DNA of 64,000 nt from positions 1,116,001-1,180,000 of the forward strand of contig NC_013407.1 of assembly GCF_000024625.1 (NCBI RefSeq), in the 5' to 3' direction. This document shows, one piece after another, positions 10,714-19,852 of the stretch. Both the position numbers and the translations under genes were made by a program. The notes under the pieces were generated by a model. That model was not told the origin of the DNA, ran no database searches, and saw only the letters and a program-made list of their open reading frames with translations. Numbering within the stretch: the stretch's first letter is position 1; each line of letters starts with the position of its first letter. The DNA comes from Methanocaldococcus vulcanius M7 (lineage in GTDB: Archaea > AGJL01 > Methanococci > Methanococcales > Methanocaldococcaceae).

Positions 10714-11442
10714 ATGGAAAACAACAATTTAACCCTAAAAGGAAAAATAATCTTAGAAGGAAATATCAAACTACTAACAGGAATGCACATTGGCGGGACA
10801 AAAGAAACATTAAAAATTGGAGGAACCGATAACCCAGTTATTAAAGATGCATTTGATAATATATTAATCCCAGGAAGCTCTTTAAAAGGTAAGATTAGAT
10901 CGTTATTAGAGAAAAAAGATGGATTATATAAACATGAGAAAAATAGCTATATCCCATGCGATTGTGGAGAATGTTATATTTGCAAAATATTTGGCCCGCA
11001 TAAATCAGATAACATAAAAGAGCCCACAAGAGTTATAGTTAGAGATGCATACTTAATTCCAAAAGAAGGAAAAAAACAATACGAACATTTAGAAGTAAAG
11101 GCAGAAAACATAATCGATAGGGTAAAAGGAACCGCACAACACCCAAGATTTACAGAGAGAGTTGTAAAAGATAGTGAATTCAAATTTGAGGTTGTATTCA
11201 ACGTGTATAAAAAAGATGATATTGATTTAATTAAAAAATTCATTGAAGGTATGAGATTGTTAGAGGATGATTATTTAGGAGGATCAGGAAGCAGAGGTTA
11301 TGGAAAAATTAAATTTGAAAGTTTAAAAATTGTAAATAAACCAAAGGAATACTACGAAGGAAAAATGAAAGAAGTAGAACCAATACCTGCAAAGGACTTG
11401 GATGATTTGATAAAAAAATTAAATGAAATTTGGAATTATTAA
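10714..11442 (+). CDS. csm3: Csm3, backbone RAMP with target-RNA cleavage site
   Basis: 242 residues. This is a Cas7-type RAMP protein that polymerises along crRNA and cuts target RNA every six nucleotides. The expected catalytic aspartate is D39 in GGTDNPVIKD, followed by the crRNA-contacting PGSSLKGKIRSLLE. A Cys-rich insert (CDCGECYICKIFG) probably binds zinc, and the C-terminal glycine-rich loop LGGSGSRGYGKI is the RAMP signature. The ribosome binding site is AGGAGGGGAT. It sits between csm2 and csm4. Confidence 0.95.
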   Translation: MENNNLTLKGKIILEGNIKLLTGMHIGGTKETLKIGGTDNPVIKDAFDNILIPGSSLKGKIRSLLEKKDGLYKHEKNSYIPCDCGECYICKIFGPHKSDNIKEPTRVIVRDAYLIPKEGKKQYEHLEVKAENIIDRVKGTAQHPRFTERVVKDSEFKFEVVFNVYKKDDIDLIKKFIEGMRLLEDDYLGGSGSRGYGKIKFESLKIVNKPKEYYEGKMKEVEPIPAKDLDDLIKKLNEIWNY

Positions 11443-11496
11443 TTAATTATTTCTAAAAACTAAAAACAAATCTTTTTTAATTTTGTGGTGGGAGTT

Positions 11497-12639
11497 ATGA
11501 AAAAGGTTGTGGTATTGAAACCAAAAATTAACAGTAAATTCCATTTTGGAAATCTAAGTTTAGAGGAAAGTGAAAATATACTACATTCAAACAGTTTATT
11601 TTCTGCGATTGTAAATAACTATGTTAAATTATATGGAGAAGATGATTTAAACAGTAATATTAAAAATCTAAAAGAAATTAAGTTATCCTCTCTTCTGTAT
11701 AAGATAAAAAACATCTATTTAATTCCGAAGCCCGAACATCCAAGATTTTATATATTAAAAGAAAAAGTAAATGGAGTTAGACCAAAAGACATTAAAAAAA
11801 TCCAATTTTTCTCGATAAAAGCATATAGGGACTTGTTAGACGGAAATCTTCAATGGACAGAAAAAAACTTGAAAGATATTATTGATCATCAAACAATAAA
11901 CAAGAGCATTGTTATTTCAAAAAATGAAATTGAAGAAATAAAAAAAATTTTTGGTATAAAAGCAGAAAAACTAAAAAATACAAAGATCAATCTAATATCA
12001 AAACAAATAGAACAAAAAGTGGCAATAGATCGGCTTAAAGAAACTACCCTAAAAATGGAGGGCAGAGGACAACTCTACAACATCGAATTTATAAAACTAA
12101 ATGAAAATGTTGAGTTCTATTTCTTAATTGATTATAATAATGAAGATAAAGAATTTATCAAAAAATTAGAGGCATCAATAAAATTAATAGAGGATGAGGG
12201 TTTAGGAGGTAAGAGAAGTATTGGAGCAGGATTTTTTGAGAAGGTTGAGATAGTTGATTTACCAAAGGACTTTGATGAAATATTGGATAAAAATTCAAAA
12301 TACAACAATTTAGAATGTAAAATGCTCTTGGGAGTGGGAATTCCTAATAAAGAAGATATAAAAAATATTGAATATTACAAATTAATTGAAATTGGTGGCT
12401 ACATACACTCAACAAGTATTTTAACAAAACCATCAAATAATTTAGAAAGAGGTAAAAAAGCTTTAACCACTCCAAAAAGGAATATTTTATCTTTAACTGA
12501 GGGTTCAATTGTGAAAAATGACTTTAAAGGAAAAGTTGAAGAAGATCTGGCACCTGAGGGTTTTGAACATAAGGTTTATGCCCATGGAAAACCTATACTA
12601 ATTCCATTTGGATTAAAGGGGGATAACAATGGAAGTTAA
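11497..12639 (+). CDS. csm4: Csm4, Cas5-type RAMP that caps the crRNA 5' handle
   Basis: 380 residues from the ATG at 11497. I choose this over upstream GTG codons at 11485 and 11488 because GGTGGGAG lies immediately before it. It begins KKVVVLKPKINSKFHFG, as Csm4 proteins do, has a glycine-rich loop GLGGKRSIGAGFF, and a C-terminal GFEHKVYAHGKPILIPF. In the complex it binds the crRNA 5' handle and Csm1. Its last 11 bp overlap csm5. Confidence 0.92.
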   Translation: MKKVVVLKPKINSKFHFGNLSLEESENILHSNSLFSAIVNNYVKLYGEDDLNSNIKNLKEIKLSSLLYKIKNIYLIPKPEHPRFYILKEKVNGVRPKDIKKIQFFSIKAYRDLLDGNLQWTEKNLKDIIDHQTINKSIVISKNEIEEIKKIFGIKAEKLKNTKINLISKQIEQKVAIDRLKETTLKMEGRGQLYNIEFIKLNENVEFYFLIDYNNEDKEFIKKLEASIKLIEDEGLGGKRSIGAGFFEKVEIVDLPKDFDEILDKNSKYNNLECKMLLGVGIPNKEDIKNIEYYKLIEIGGYIHSTSILTKPSNNLERGKKALTTPKRNILSLTEGSIVKNDFKGKVEEDLAPEGFEHKVYAHGKPILIPFGLKGDNNGS

Positions 12640-13771
12640 ATGCACACTAAAAAGTCCCATATTTATCGGTTGCGGGGAGGAATATAGCCAATTAGATTAT
12701 TTTATAGACAAAGATAATAAAATAGCCAACATAGTTGATTTAGAAAAGGCGATTTCTGACTTAGATGATTTGAAAAAAGTCGATGAAATTTCTCGATTAA
12801 TCATACAGAACACCGTAAATACGAAAGTCGATGTAGATGCTAAAAAGGTTTTGGAAGGAATAGGTTTAAACCCGGAAGATTACGTTATTAAAAAAATAAA
12901 ATGTGAGATAAAGAGTACAAGTAAAACAAGAGTTAAAAAATTTATAAGCCAAAATAACTCCTACTACATTCCTGGAAGTTCAATAAAAGGGGCAATAAGA
13001 ACTGCTTATATATTCAATTATTATGATAGAAACTTTGATAAATTAGTAAATATATTAAAAGGAAAAGGAAATAAAGGAAAAAAAGTTGTAGAGGACTCAA
13101 TAGGAAAAATTCATGAAGATTTCTTCAAATATCTTAAAATCTCAGATAGTTTGGATTTAGATGGAGAATTTAGATTCATACATACAAGAAGATGGAGTGT
13201 TAAAAGAGATGGCCGTCCAAAAGTTCCCACAGACATTGAAGGAATGGTAAAAGGGACATTTTTAATAGATATAAAAATTGAAGATGAATTTTTCAAAAAT
13301 ATCAATAAAAAATTAAAGACAAATTATAATCCAAAAGATGATGAAGAGAAATTCAATATCTTAAAAGATCTCTGCAATTCTATGGCTAAAACAGTTGTTG
13401 AGTTTGAGTTAGAAAGAGAAAAACGAAACAAAAATAGGTTATATGTGGAGATGTTTTATCAACAACTTTTGAATGAGATAAACAATAACAACGCGTTATA
13501 CTTAAACTTAGGATTCGGAGGGGGCTTTTTAAATAAAACTATCTATCCTTTACTTTGGAAGCATGACAAAAACAACAGAAACTTCAATTGGATTAGAGAA
13601 ATATTCATCAACTTAGCAGGTAATCCCAAATTAAGGAAGGCCTGGGAGAAAGCAAGAACTTATTTGGACTTTCCAACTACACGAACATTCTACTCTACAT
13701 ATTCTCCAAAAGATGGAAAAGTTATTCCCCAAAAGCCATTAGGTTGGATTAAAATAGAGATGGTGGAATAA
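12629..13771 (+). CDS. csm5: Csm5, distal RAMP subunit of the Csm complex
   Basis: 380 residues. It starts with a RAMP core (KSPIFIGCGEEYSQLDYF), contains YYIPGSSIKGAIRTAYIF (the crRNA-binding loop also seen in Csm3) and a glycine-rich segment LNLGFGGGFLNKTIYPLL near residue 295. Csm5 caps the 3' end of the filament and helps crRNA 3' trimming by recruited host nucleases. It overlaps csm4 by 11 bp and the following csx1-like gene by one base (TAATG), showing tight translational coupling. Confidence 0.92.
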   Translation: MEVKCTLKSPIFIGCGEEYSQLDYFIDKDNKIANIVDLEKAISDLDDLKKVDEISRLIIQNTVNTKVDVDAKKVLEGIGLNPEDYVIKKIKCEIKSTSKTRVKKFISQNNSYYIPGSSIKGAIRTAYIFNYYDRNFDKLVNILKGKGNKGKKVVEDSIGKIHEDFFKYLKISDSLDLDGEFRFIHTRRWSVKRDGRPKVPTDIEGMVKGTFLIDIKIEDEFFKNINKKLKTNYNPKDDEEKFNILKDLCNSMAKTVVEFELEREKRNKNRLYVEMFYQQLLNEINNNNALYLNLGFGGGFLNKTIYPLLWKHDKNNRNFNWIREIFINLAGNPKLRKAWEKARTYLDFPTTRTFYSTYSPKDGKVIPQKPLGWIKIEMVE

Positions 13772-15222
13772 TGCAAAAGATATTAATTGCTCCATGGGGA
13801 AATTTTTCAAGTTGGAAGGAAGTTATCTACTTATTTGATGGGATTGAAAAAGAGTCGGAAAGTTCTTTGTCTGCTATTTATGAGAGTATAAAACCAGATA
13901 AAGTTTATATATTGGTTTTAGACACCCTATCGAAATTAGAATCAGAGAATTATGATGAAATTGTAAAAGAAGTTAAAGAGAAAACAGAAGATTTTATAAA
14001 AGATAAATTAAAAATAGATAACTTCGAAGTAATCGTGTGTCCAGGAGTCGGAACATTTTTTGATAGAGATACAAATAGAACATACAAATTTTTAGGTAAT
14101 TTAACTGATTATTATTCTTTTGCTCTTTATGAATTGTCTAAAAGATTGGATGGAGATTTGGAAGTGCATTTGGACTTAACACATGGATTAAACTACATGC
14201 CTGTTTTAACTTATAGGGTAATAAGAGATCTATTAGAGGCATTATCAATAAAAAATAAGGTTAGATTAGTTGTTTACAACTCCGATCCTTATGTTGGACG
14301 GGAAAAAGAGAAACTATCAATCCATATTGTTGAAGATGAAATTGTAAAACCCTATTATGATTTTAAAGGTATAAATGTAGAGTTTTTAAGGACAGTTGGG
14401 TTTATAGACAAAAAAGAGAGTGGAAATCTTAAAAAAGAAATAAATATGAATCCAAAAATAAAAGAATTAAAAGCAATTAAGCAAAATATTAACGTTTTTA
14501 TTGCTTCAATTGTTTATGCCCTCCCATTAATGTATTCAACATTTTATATAAAAAATGAGAAGATTAAGCCATATTTAGATGAGATCGTTAACATATTCCA
14601 ATCAAAGATCAAAATAAATTGCGATGATAAAATCATAACACGGCCTCTATTCCTTACTGAGAATTTTAATTCACTTGTTATGGCTTGGTTTATTTCAAAA
14701 GTTTGTGAACTTGAAGAGCACATAAAAGAAGAACTTAGTATAGAAGAAATAGAGGAGTTAGCAGATACAATATTTAGAGAAAATAAATATGTTCAATTCG
14801 TCAAAAGAGAGATGAATTCAATCAGAAACATAGCAAATATTCTTGTAAATGAATACGGAATTGAAGAACTCGAAAAACTCCATAAAAAATGGGTTCCAAT
14901 TTATAAATTTAGAGTGGATAAAGAAGAAAAGTTTAAATTTGATAATTTCTTGGCACATGGGGGATTTGAAAAAAGCATAACTCAGATTTTTATTTCGGAC
15001 TATACTATTGAAAAGGAGGTCATAGAGAAAGATGGCAAAATAAAAGAAAAATTAAAAGTAAAGTTATCTAAAAAAGAGACACGTCTAAGATATAATCCCG
15101 AATATATTATCGAAGAAAATGGCATAAAAAAATTTATATTCAACTACACAAATAAAAAAGGAGAATTAGAGAAAATAGACATATTTAAAGAACTTGAAAA
15201 AGAATTATTAAACAAGAAATAA
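13771..15222 (+). CDS. Second Csx1-like CARF protein (MJ1666 type) with an altered HEPN motif
   Basis: 483 residues. The CARF domain (about 1-190) begins QKILIAPWGNFSSWKEV and carries HLDLTHGLNYMPVLTYR (D135-x-T137-H138-G139), the classic DxTHG motif that binds cyclic oligoadenylate. The C-terminal half is a HEPN-like helical domain. Where Csx1 proteins normally have R-N-x-x-A-H-x-G, this one reads D391-N-F-L-A-H396-G-G: the histidine, Ala and Gly are kept but the catalytic arginine position is aspartate. A beta-rich tail (about 405-483) follows. It may be a weak nuclease, a sensor, or active through another arginine. It ends the csm operon. Confidence 0.85.
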   Translation: MQKILIAPWGNFSSWKEVIYLFDGIEKESESSLSAIYESIKPDKVYILVLDTLSKLESENYDEIVKEVKEKTEDFIKDKLKIDNFEVIVCPGVGTFFDRDTNRTYKFLGNLTDYYSFALYELSKRLDGDLEVHLDLTHGLNYMPVLTYRVIRDLLEALSIKNKVRLVVYNSDPYVGREKEKLSIHIVEDEIVKPYYDFKGINVEFLRTVGFIDKKESGNLKKEINMNPKIKELKAIKQNINVFIASIVYALPLMYSTFYIKNEKIKPYLDEIVNIFQSKIKINCDDKIITRPLFLTENFNSLVMAWFISKVCELEEHIKEELSIEEIEELADTIFRENKYVQFVKREMNSIRNIANILVNEYGIEELEKLHKKWVPIYKFRVDKEEKFKFDNFLAHGGFEKSITQIFISDYTIEKEVIEKDGKIKEKLKVKLSKKETRLRYNPEYIIEENGIKKFIFNYTNKKGELEKIDIFKELEKELLNKK

Positions 15223-15391
15223 AAATAAAATGGAATTACCTGTTTTAACATTTTATATATTTCTTATTGTTGTATAAAAAACTTTTTTAAACTACTTACT
15301 CAACATTTATTTTATAATATTATATTTTATAATTTATTTTATAAAATTTTCAGTTATTTTGAATTTTAAAAATTTTTAATGGTGATGTAAA

Positions 15392-16390
15392 TTGTTCTCA
15401 ATTCCCCATCCTGGAGATTTTGAATCACTAAAAGTTATTGTAAATGAGATTAAAAAAATTAAAAAATACGATAAAAGAGCAAGAAAGGAGAGATTCGAGA
15501 TATACTTGGGTTTTTCAGAGTTTATAGGAACTGGAAGAGCAACATTACATAAACCAAATTTTGAAGAGTTAGAAGAGCAAATAAGATATGCAAAGAAAAA
15601 TAACCTTCGAATGGAAGTGGTTATAAACGCATCATGCCTTGGCGGAACACATCTAACCGCAAACGGCATATCATACATAAACTGGATCTTTAATCAACTA
15701 AAAAATATAGGCGTGGAGTGTGTCGCACTCTCCGATCCTTACTTAGTAGATTTAGCCAAAAACAACGATTTAGATGTTAATGTTTCGTGTATTGCACTGG
15801 TTGACTGTTTAGATAAAGCATTATTTTGGGATGAGAAAGAAGTTTATGCAATAACATTGGATAGTTCAATTAACAGGCATTTTGATATTATCCAAGAAAT
15901 AAAAGATAATGTCAACTGTAAATTAAAAATACTGGTAAACGAAGCTTGTCTTTATAAATGTCCAATGAGGACTCAGCACTTTAACTTTTTCTCCCACGCA
16001 AATGCTCAAAACATCCCAGCGTTAGATGATTACTACTACAACAAATGTATAAACCTAAGAATTAAAAATAAAGAGTTAATAATAAAAAGCCCATTCATAA
16101 GACCAGAGGATTTAGCACACTACGAGAAAATGATTGATATATTTAAAATTTCTGGAAGGAGTCATCCAATTGGATGGATAAAAAGAGTTTTATTGGCTTA
16201 CTTAAAGAGAAAATGGGATGGTAACTTAATGGAACTCCTCGATTGTCCAAGAGAATTACAACACTTCTTTTATTTGGATAACAAAATATTAAACTCTGCC
16301 ATCAAAAAATGGAAAACTTGTAATAAAAGATGTAGTGGATGTAATTTCTGCAAAGATCTGGCAGAGAAAGCATTAAAGGTGAAAAATTGA
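15392..16390 (+). CDS. Peptidase U32 family protein, probable Fe-S tRNA/rRNA or cofactor-modifying type
   Basis: 332 residues starting with TTG at 15392, supported by GGTGATG seven bases upstream; there is no usable ATG nearby. The TIM-barrel pattern (FEIYLGFSEFIGTGRA, VINASCLGG, VALSDPYLVD, ILVNEACLYKCPMR) and Cys in NEACLYKC match the U32 family, whose members UbiU, UbiV and TrhP/RlhA are Fe-S enzymes for hydroxylation rather than proteases. A C-terminal Cys cluster, CNKRCSGCNFC, adds another likely metal site. The next gene overlaps by 4 bp, so a functional pair is likely. The substrate is unknown. Confidence 0.75.
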   Translation: MFSIPHPGDFESLKVIVNEIKKIKKYDKRARKERFEIYLGFSEFIGTGRATLHKPNFEELEEQIRYAKKNNLRMEVVINASCLGGTHLTANGISYINWIFNQLKNIGVECVALSDPYLVDLAKNNDLDVNVSCIALVDCLDKALFWDEKEVYAITLDSSINRHFDIIQEIKDNVNCKLKILVNEACLYKCPMRTQHFNFFSHANAQNIPALDDYYYNKCINLRIKNKELIIKSPFIRPEDLAHYEKMIDIFKISGRSHPIGWIKRVLLAYLKRKWDGNLMELLDCPRELQHFFYLDNKILNSAIKKWKTCNKRCSGCNFCKDLAEKALKVKN

Positions 16391-16752
16391 GTATAAAAGA
16401 AAAAATTTTAGAGGGTAGGGAAGATATTGAAAAATTTTTTATAAAAATAATTGGAAGAGAAATATTCGTTCCAGAGCTTGACGTATTCTCTTCAAGATGT
16501 GGATGTGTTGGAATAATGATCACCGTCCGAGGGCTTTTTACTGATGATGTGGAGATATTTCAAAAACAACTTGTTAAAAAATTGGAAGATCTTGCTAAAA
16601 GCTTTGATATAAATGCAGATTGGATATTTATCAGAACACTGCCCGGAAGTGATGATGTTATAAACATAGGAGTTAGAGAACTCTGCAATCTCTGTAAGGA
16701 AGAGTATTCTTATAAAAAACCAAGACCTGATCTTATTAGTTTAAAATTTTAG
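16387..16752 (+). CDS. Small conserved-looking protein of unknown function, coupled to the U32 gene
   Basis: 121 residues. It appears to start with TTG at 16387, overlapping the U32 stop as TTGA, with AAAGGTGA upstream. I do not recognise the family. Visible features are a segment SSRCGCVGIMITVRGLF with a Cys pair, a second Cys pair ELCNLCKEEY near residue 105, and an acidic helix. Four cysteines suggest a metal site. Coupling to a likely Fe-S U32 protein suggests it is a partner or accessory subunit, but that is inference. Confidence 0.65.
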   Translation: MSIKEKILEGREDIEKFFIKIIGREIFVPELDVFSSRCGCVGIMITVRGLFTDDVEIFQKQLVKKLEDLAKSFDINADWIFIRTLPGSDDVINIGVRELCNLCKEEYSYKKPRPDLISLKF

Positions 16753-16958
16753 TAAAATCCAACGTAAATTAAAATGATTAACTAAATACTAAAAATCGCA
16801 AAAATAAAGCAAATAAAAATAAAAAAGCAATAAAAATATGGCAATGAGATATAATTTTATTAAAAACTAAAAACATTATAATACAATAATGGCATTATAA
16901 ATTAAAATTAAAAATTAATTGTAGATTATTTGATTATAAATTAGACGGTGGGAAGATT

Positions 16959-18578
16959 ATGGCATTCGATACTAAAAAAATCGTAAAAATGGCAGAAAAA
17001 GATTTTGAAAGAACATGGAGAGAAACAAAAACACTAATAAAAGACAAACACATAGATAAAAAATATCCAAGAATAAAACCAATATATGGAAAGCCACATC
17101 CCGTAATGGAAACAATAGAGAAATTGAGGCAAGCATATTTAAGAATGGGATTTGAAGAGATGATAAACCCTATAATTGTTGATGAAATAGAAATCTATAA
17201 ACAATTTGGGCCTGAGGCAATGGCTGTCTTAGATAGATGCTTTTACTTAGCAGGACTACCAAGGCCAGACGTTGGATTAAGTAATGAAAAACTCGAAATT
17301 ATAAAAACACTGGGAATCCATATAGATGAAAGTAAAAAAGAGACACTGAGAGAAGTTCTTCATCAATATAAAAAAGGAATTATCGATGGAGATGACCTTG
17401 TTTTTGAAATTGCCAAGGCATTAAATATAAGCAACGAAATGGGATTAAAGGTCTTAGAAACTGCATTTCCAGAATTTAAAAACTTAGCTCCAAAGTCAAC
17501 ATCCCTTACGCTGAGAAGCCATATGACCTCTGGCTGGTTTATAACCCTAAGCAGTTTATTAAAGAAGAGAGAACTACCACTTAAACTGTTTTCAATTGAT
17601 AGATGTTTCAGGAGAGAACAGAGAGAAGATAAGAGCCATTTATTAAGTTATCACTCTGCTTCATGTGTAGTTGTTGGAGAAGATGTTAATGTAGACGATG
17701 GAATGGTAGTTGCTGAAGGATTATTAGCCCAATTTGGATTTACAAAATTTAAATTCAAACCAGATGAGAAAAAAAGTAAATATTACACCCCAGAAACTCA
17801 AACCGAAGTTTATGCTTTTCATCCAAAATTAAACGAGTGGATAGAGGTAGCAACCTTTGGAGTTTACTCTCCAATAGCCCTTTCCAAGTATGATATTGAT
17901 GTTCCAGTTATGAATCTTGGGCTGGGAGTAGAGAGGTTGGCAATGATTACATACAACTATGAAGATGTCAGAGCAATGGTCTATCCTCAATTTTATAATT
18001 ACAAACTAACTGATAGAGAAATTGCAAGCATGATAAAAATCGACAAACTCCCAATATTGGATGAGTTATACGAATTTGCAAGAGAGATTATAAGTTATTG
18101 CATAGCAAACAAGGACTTAGAAAGCCCCTGCTCAGTAAACATAAAAAAGGATTTCGAGTTTAATGGAGAGAAAAGGACAATATCTATTGATATATTTGAA
18201 AAAGAACCAAATAAAAAACTACTTGGCCCCTCAATATTAAACGAGGTTTACGTTTATGATGGAAATGTATACGGCATTCCACAAAACTATGAAGGAGTTA
18301 AAGAGGACTACTTGCCAATATTAAAAAAAGCAAAAGAAGAAGGAGTGTCAACCAATATAACCTATTTGGATGGAATAATTTATAAGTTAGTTTCTAAAAT
18401 TGAGGAAGCATTACTCTCCAATATAGATGAGTTTAAATATAGAGTTCCAATAGTTAGAAGTTTAAGCGACATAAATTTAAAAATAGACGAATTAGCCCTA
18501 AAACAAATAATGAGCGAGAATAAGATCATAGATGTTAGAGGTCCCGTCTTTTTAAATGCAAAAATTAACATAAAATAA
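16959..18578 (+). CDS. sepS: O-phosphoseryl-tRNA(Cys) synthetase (SepRS)
   Basis: 539 residues. It charges tRNA-Cys with O-phosphoserine, which SepCysS then converts to Cys-tRNA; this is the main cysteine route in methanogens lacking CysRS. Class II motifs are clear: PIYGKPHPVMETIEKLRQAYLRMGF (motif 1 region), LRSHMTSGWFITLSSL with the phosphoserine-binding THMT-like SHMTS segment, DRCFRREQREDKSHL (motif 2) and MNLGLGVERLAMI (motif 3). The start follows GGTGGGAAGATT. It stands alone after a 206-bp A-rich gap that also holds its promoter. Confidence 0.97.
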   Translation: MAFDTKKIVKMAEKDFERTWRETKTLIKDKHIDKKYPRIKPIYGKPHPVMETIEKLRQAYLRMGFEEMINPIIVDEIEIYKQFGPEAMAVLDRCFYLAGLPRPDVGLSNEKLEIIKTLGIHIDESKKETLREVLHQYKKGIIDGDDLVFEIAKALNISNEMGLKVLETAFPEFKNLAPKSTSLTLRSHMTSGWFITLSSLLKKRELPLKLFSIDRCFRREQREDKSHLLSYHSASCVVVGEDVNVDDGMVVAEGLLAQFGFTKFKFKPDEKKSKYYTPETQTEVYAFHPKLNEWIEVATFGVYSPIALSKYDIDVPVMNLGLGVERLAMITYNYEDVRAMVYPQFYNYKLTDREIASMIKIDKLPILDELYEFAREIISYCIANKDLESPCSVNIKKDFEFNGEKRTISIDIFEKEPNKKLLGPSILNEVYVYDGNVYGIPQNYEGVKEDYLPILKKAKEEGVSTNITYLDGIIYKLVSKIEEALLSNIDEFKYRVPIVRSLSDINLKIDELALKQIMSENKIIDVRGPVFLNAKINIK

Positions 18579-18675
18579 ACATTTTTAACTTTTTTTATTT
18601 ATATTGTTAATTTAACATCTAAAAACCTATTTTAATAAATATTGCCCAATATTTGAAAATTATAACTTTTTTCCT

Positions 18676-19852
18676 GTTTCCATCACGATCCGTGCTGATT
18701 TTAATCCCCGTAACCCTTGTAGCAGTGCTTCTCCATGATGGTTTCCATCACGATCCGTGCTGATTTTAATGTAAATACAATGAAGGTATAAAGTATTTAA
18801 TAGGTGTTTCCATCACGATCCGTGCTGATTTTAATCTTTAATTAGTAAATGTCATAATGATACTGATACTGTAATATTTGTTTCCATCACGATCCGTGCT
18901 GATTTTAATTAATAGGGAGCTGTATATATCGCATCAAGGTCTTTCATGCGTTTCCATCACGATCCGTGCTGATTTTAATGTATTTATTTGCGGTTATAAA
19001 ACATAAAGAGGTAGTAAAAAAGCAGTTTCCATCACGATCCGTGCTGATTTTAATGATAGGATTTCCATCCTTATCAAATTCTATCTCTTCGTTTCCATCA
19101 CGATCCGTGCTGATTTTAATTGCATTGTTTAAAATATATAAATGGAGTGAAGGATCGTTTCCATCACGATCCGTGCTGATTTTAATAGACAGACGACTAT
19201 TCAGAATTTATAGATCTCTTCGACGAGTTTCCATCACGATCCGTGCTGATTTTAATTTGATTTATTACTTCTATTATATCCTCAGCTAATTTCGTTTCCA
19301 TCACGATCCGTGCTGATTTTAATCCCCGTAACCCTTGTAGCAGTGCTTCTCCATGATGGTTTCCATCACGATCCGTGCTGATTTTAATGTAAATACAATG
19401 AAGGTATAAAGTATTTAATAGGTGTTTCCATCACGATCCGTGCTGATTTTAATTGCATTGTTTAAAATATATAAATGGAGTGAAGGATCGTTTCCATCAC
19501 GATCCGTGCTGATTTTAATAGACAGACGACTATTCAGAATTTATAGATCTCTTCGACGAGTTTCCATCACGATCCGTGCTGATTTTAATTTGATTTATTA
19601 CTTCTATTATATCCTCAGCTAATTTCGTTTCCATCACGATCCGTGCTGATTTTAATAGGACTTCTGTAATCTACATAACTTAATTCAATAACGTTTCCAT
19701 CACGATCCGTGCTGATTTTAATATAACTGATCTTACTAAAAATATAAGAGAAGAGAGTTTCCATCACGATCCGTGCTGATTTTAATATAAATAAGTATTT
19801 TCTATATGATGCTAACGAAAGAGTTTCCATCACGATCCGTGCTGATTTTAAT
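18676..19852 (-). CRISPR. CRISPR array, 18 identical 30-bp repeats and 17 spacers, with a duplicated spacer block
   Basis: On the + strand the repeat begins GTTTCCATCACGATCC and ends TGATTTTAAT; on the minus strand it starts ATTAAAATCAG and ends GATGGAAAC, the Methanocaldococcus repeat style, so transcription is taken as minus. Repeats start at 18676, 18741, 18806, 18880, 18950, 19025, 19091, 19157, 19227, 19294, 19359, 19424, 19490, 19560, 19627, 19693, 19757 and 19823. All 18 read the same, including the terminal ones. Spacers are 34-45 bp. Numbered left to right, spacers 10-14 are exact copies of 1, 2, 7, 8 and 9, so there are 12 different spacers. The nearest cas genes are the csm set about 3.4 kb to the left. 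Confidence 0.98.

Noticed and set aside
11485-11496. GTG start of Csm4 at 11485 or 11488
   Set aside because: These codons form the GGTGGGAG ribosome binding site of the ATG at 11497.
18966-19833. Open frames inside the CRISPR array (both strands)
   Set aside because: They consist of repeated translation of the 30-bp repeat and have no ribosome binding site; they are products of array periodicity.
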